This document shows positions 62,535 to 64,000 of a DNA stretch of 64,000 nucleotides, piece after piece. A program made the position numbers and the translations under genes. Positions within the stretch are counted from its first letter, which is position 1. Each line of letters opens with the position of its first letter. The DNA comes from Harmonia axyridis (lineage: Eukaryota > Arthropoda > Insecta > Coleoptera > Coccinellidae): positions 21,392,501-21,456,500 of the forward strand of contig NC_059504.1 of the NCBI RefSeq assembly GCF_914767665.1, given 5' to 3'. Under the pieces are notes generated by a model, which was given only the letters and a program-made list of their open reading frames with translations, was not told where the DNA came from and ran no database searches.

Positions 62535-63595
62535 TACTGATATCCTGATATCAGATAACAATAAAAAAAAGTTTTTTACAACAACGTTTACTAAAAACGT
62601 TCGCGGAAAAGAGGTTTTAATGACAACTTTGAATACTGAGAGTTCCTAAAATGGAGTTACGAAAGAAAATGAGGAATTCCTTGGATAATTTTGCGAATAA
62701 AAAGTCCCATAAATATGAGCCCGCAAACGCTTTGTTTTCGAGATACAGGGTGTTTCTTGTAGTGTCGTACTTTTTATTACGGGTAAGTGTATACCGATAA
62801 CGAATGCAAAAATCTCAGATGGCAAATAAGGGGCATTGCCGACAAAGCGGGATGAAGGAAAATAATAAACCTCGGACATAGACGTACTCGTTGTGCAATA
62901 GAAGTATTCATCTTGAAGGCGATAATAAACTCATAAGCCGTAAAAGGGCTTGGTTTTTTACTGCCGTGTCGATTTCAAAGGAAAGTAAAATGATTATTGC
63001 TTCATTTTATGGAAAAATTTTCGTTTTTGCGAGAATTTCGAAATTTTATATTTTGGAAATCTTGGGGAGGGGTAATTTCCCCCAGTACCCCCCATTTCTA
63101 CGCCCTTGTCTATTGTTAACTTGAATTGAATTATCATTATCTAAAACATAAACTATAAAAACTACTTCAAAAGATATCAAACCTAAACTGAATAATTGAA
63201 CTTATCGAAAGTTCAAAGATCTATTTCCTCTTCTTGGAGAGGAATCTCTATGGAATGGGACATGTTCGCTGTTACTATACCATCCGAACTGAAGTATTTC
63301 CAATACCTCCTTAATTGCGTACAGTTTTTAATGGAACAGGCCCGAGATAAAGGAACATAAGAAGTTACGTAGTGGCTTGAGTCCTCCGAGTCATACATCT
63401 GCTGTCACAATCTTGTCTAGACCCAATTATTGCTACTGACAATCCTTTTCCATTAGACATTCCCAGGACCGAGGACTAAATTTACAGATTTTTCGTCTGT
63501 ACCAAGTTTGGGTTTCTGATTCAGATATCGACAGTGGTTGGCACCACTGATAACAATCTAGGCGTCTCCGTACAGTAGTATTATTTGTCTATTAT
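62535..63595. other. Repeat remains and spacer
   Basis: 62770-63085 is the sequence found inverted at 13976-14260. 62715-62752 is the second copy of the AGATACAGGGTGTT end. 63109-63595 has no recognised feature. Confidence 0.4.
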
Positions 63596-64000
63596 ACAGG
63601 GTCAGTCGTACTCGATCGGTCGATAACTCCTGAAAATTGTGGGATAGGAGAAGTTCATGATCTTCTTATAAACACCCTTACATTTTTCGTCCAATCCGCG
63701 AATAGGTTTATAATACTACGTATTTGCAGAATCAAAAATAATAAAGGTTTTTTTCGAAAGAAATCCTTCTGCAAAAATATCAAAAAAATTTTAGTCTTCA
63801 TCGTCACCATTTTTTCAAAAAGAATCCCATTAACTCATGAACCTTCGAGTTTATTCCCAAGGTATGTCGTCAAAAAAGCTATCTAATGATGCAATAATAT
63901 ACTGGGTGTTCCATTTGAAATAAGGAAGTAGTAGTCTGTTTCCGGTATAACCGGGAGTTGTAGAGATCCGCAAATATTTTAGGGAGGAGGATCATTGTCT
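63596..64000. repeat. TACAGGGTCAGTC end and start of another repeat, running off the window
   Basis: TACAGGGTCAGTC with GATCGGTCGATAACTCC (63596-63630) matches the outer arms of 2104-3396. From 63805 the sequence follows 28440-28680 (AACTCATGAACC, GGAAGTAGTAGTCTGTTTCC). It continues past base 64000. Confidence 0.55.

Larger units (their letters stand above)
59738..63108. repeat. Region bounded by facing CAAGGGCGTAGAAATGG ends
   Basis: CAAGGGCGTAGAAATGGGGG at 59738 faces its complement ending at 63108. The ends look hAT-like, but the 8-bp flanks (CCTAAAAT and TCTATTGT) do not match, so these may be two separate copies. A segment ATGAGCCCGCAAAC...TTTTCGAGATACAGGGTGTT occurs in the same direction at 59990-60030 and 62715-62752. 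The interior holds other repeats listed separately. A run of 14 G follows the left end. Confidence 0.5.

Noticed and set aside
59738..63108. A single 3.4 kb hAT element
   Set aside because: The ends match, but the 8-bp flanks CCTAAAAT and TCTATTGT do not, so one element could not be supported. Kept only as a bounded region.

Overview
The window looks like A+T-rich nuclear DNA from an insect. Tc1-like, mariner and hAT transposon remains, CR1/Jockey- and RTE-type retrotransposon pieces and many TACAGGGTG-ended MITEs all fit an insect, perhaps a beetle, but no host gene is present to fix the species. I found no host exon, tRNA or rRNA gene. This is a large intergenic or intronic tract built mostly from layers of transposable elements, nearly all of them dead.

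Two elements are close to whole. At 9837-11365 lies a 1.5 kb Tc1-like transposon with 32-bp inverted ends, TA target duplications and an uninterrupted 342-residue DD34E transposase (10030-11058, minus strand). At 50912-55186 lies a 4.3 kb non-LTR retrotransposon with an ORF1 (197 aa) and an ORF2 (981 aa, endonuclease plus reverse transcriptase). It has an 8-bp target duplication GAACAATT and splits an older palindromic repeat, parts of which lie at about 50590-50911 and 55187-55980.

Layout. 1-9800: palindromic MITEs, a perfect 60-bp-arm hairpin (6511-6638), reverse transcriptase scraps in both directions (6885-7870) and a dead mariner (8246-8905). 9837-20540: the intact Tc1-like element, hAT relics, nested MITEs (16054-16722) and hAT-like non-autonomous copies. 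20880-31413: a TIR element with repeated subterminal motifs (21024-22043), the first of two internally deleted DD41D (rosa-type) mariners (22047-22977), a hAT deletion derivative with an exact 8-bp duplication (23037-23843), a mariner that splits a palindromic MITE (24447-25730) and a 2 kb TACAGGGTG element (26291-28327). 31414-50580: a hAT family whose ends are built from TCAAG/CTTGA repeats, with two copies bounded by 8-bp duplications, the second DD41D copy (37366-38281), a DD34D mariner (38519-39730) and several truncated retrotransposons. 50590-64000: the full-length retrotransposon, several long near-perfect palindromes (55187-55759, 56099-56610, 61734-62534), a 61-bp tandem array and further hAT-type elements.

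The coding pieces do not form a pathway. They are the remains of separate mobile elements, and nesting gives a relative order: the intact Tc1-like element and the full-length retrotransposon are probably young, while the mariner, hAT and other retrotransposon fragments are decayed. Some G+C-richer unique stretches (about 24000-24240, 31490-31860, 39880-40320, 46960-47350, 56740-57200) could be host regulatory or conserved non-coding DNA, but that is inference from composition only.
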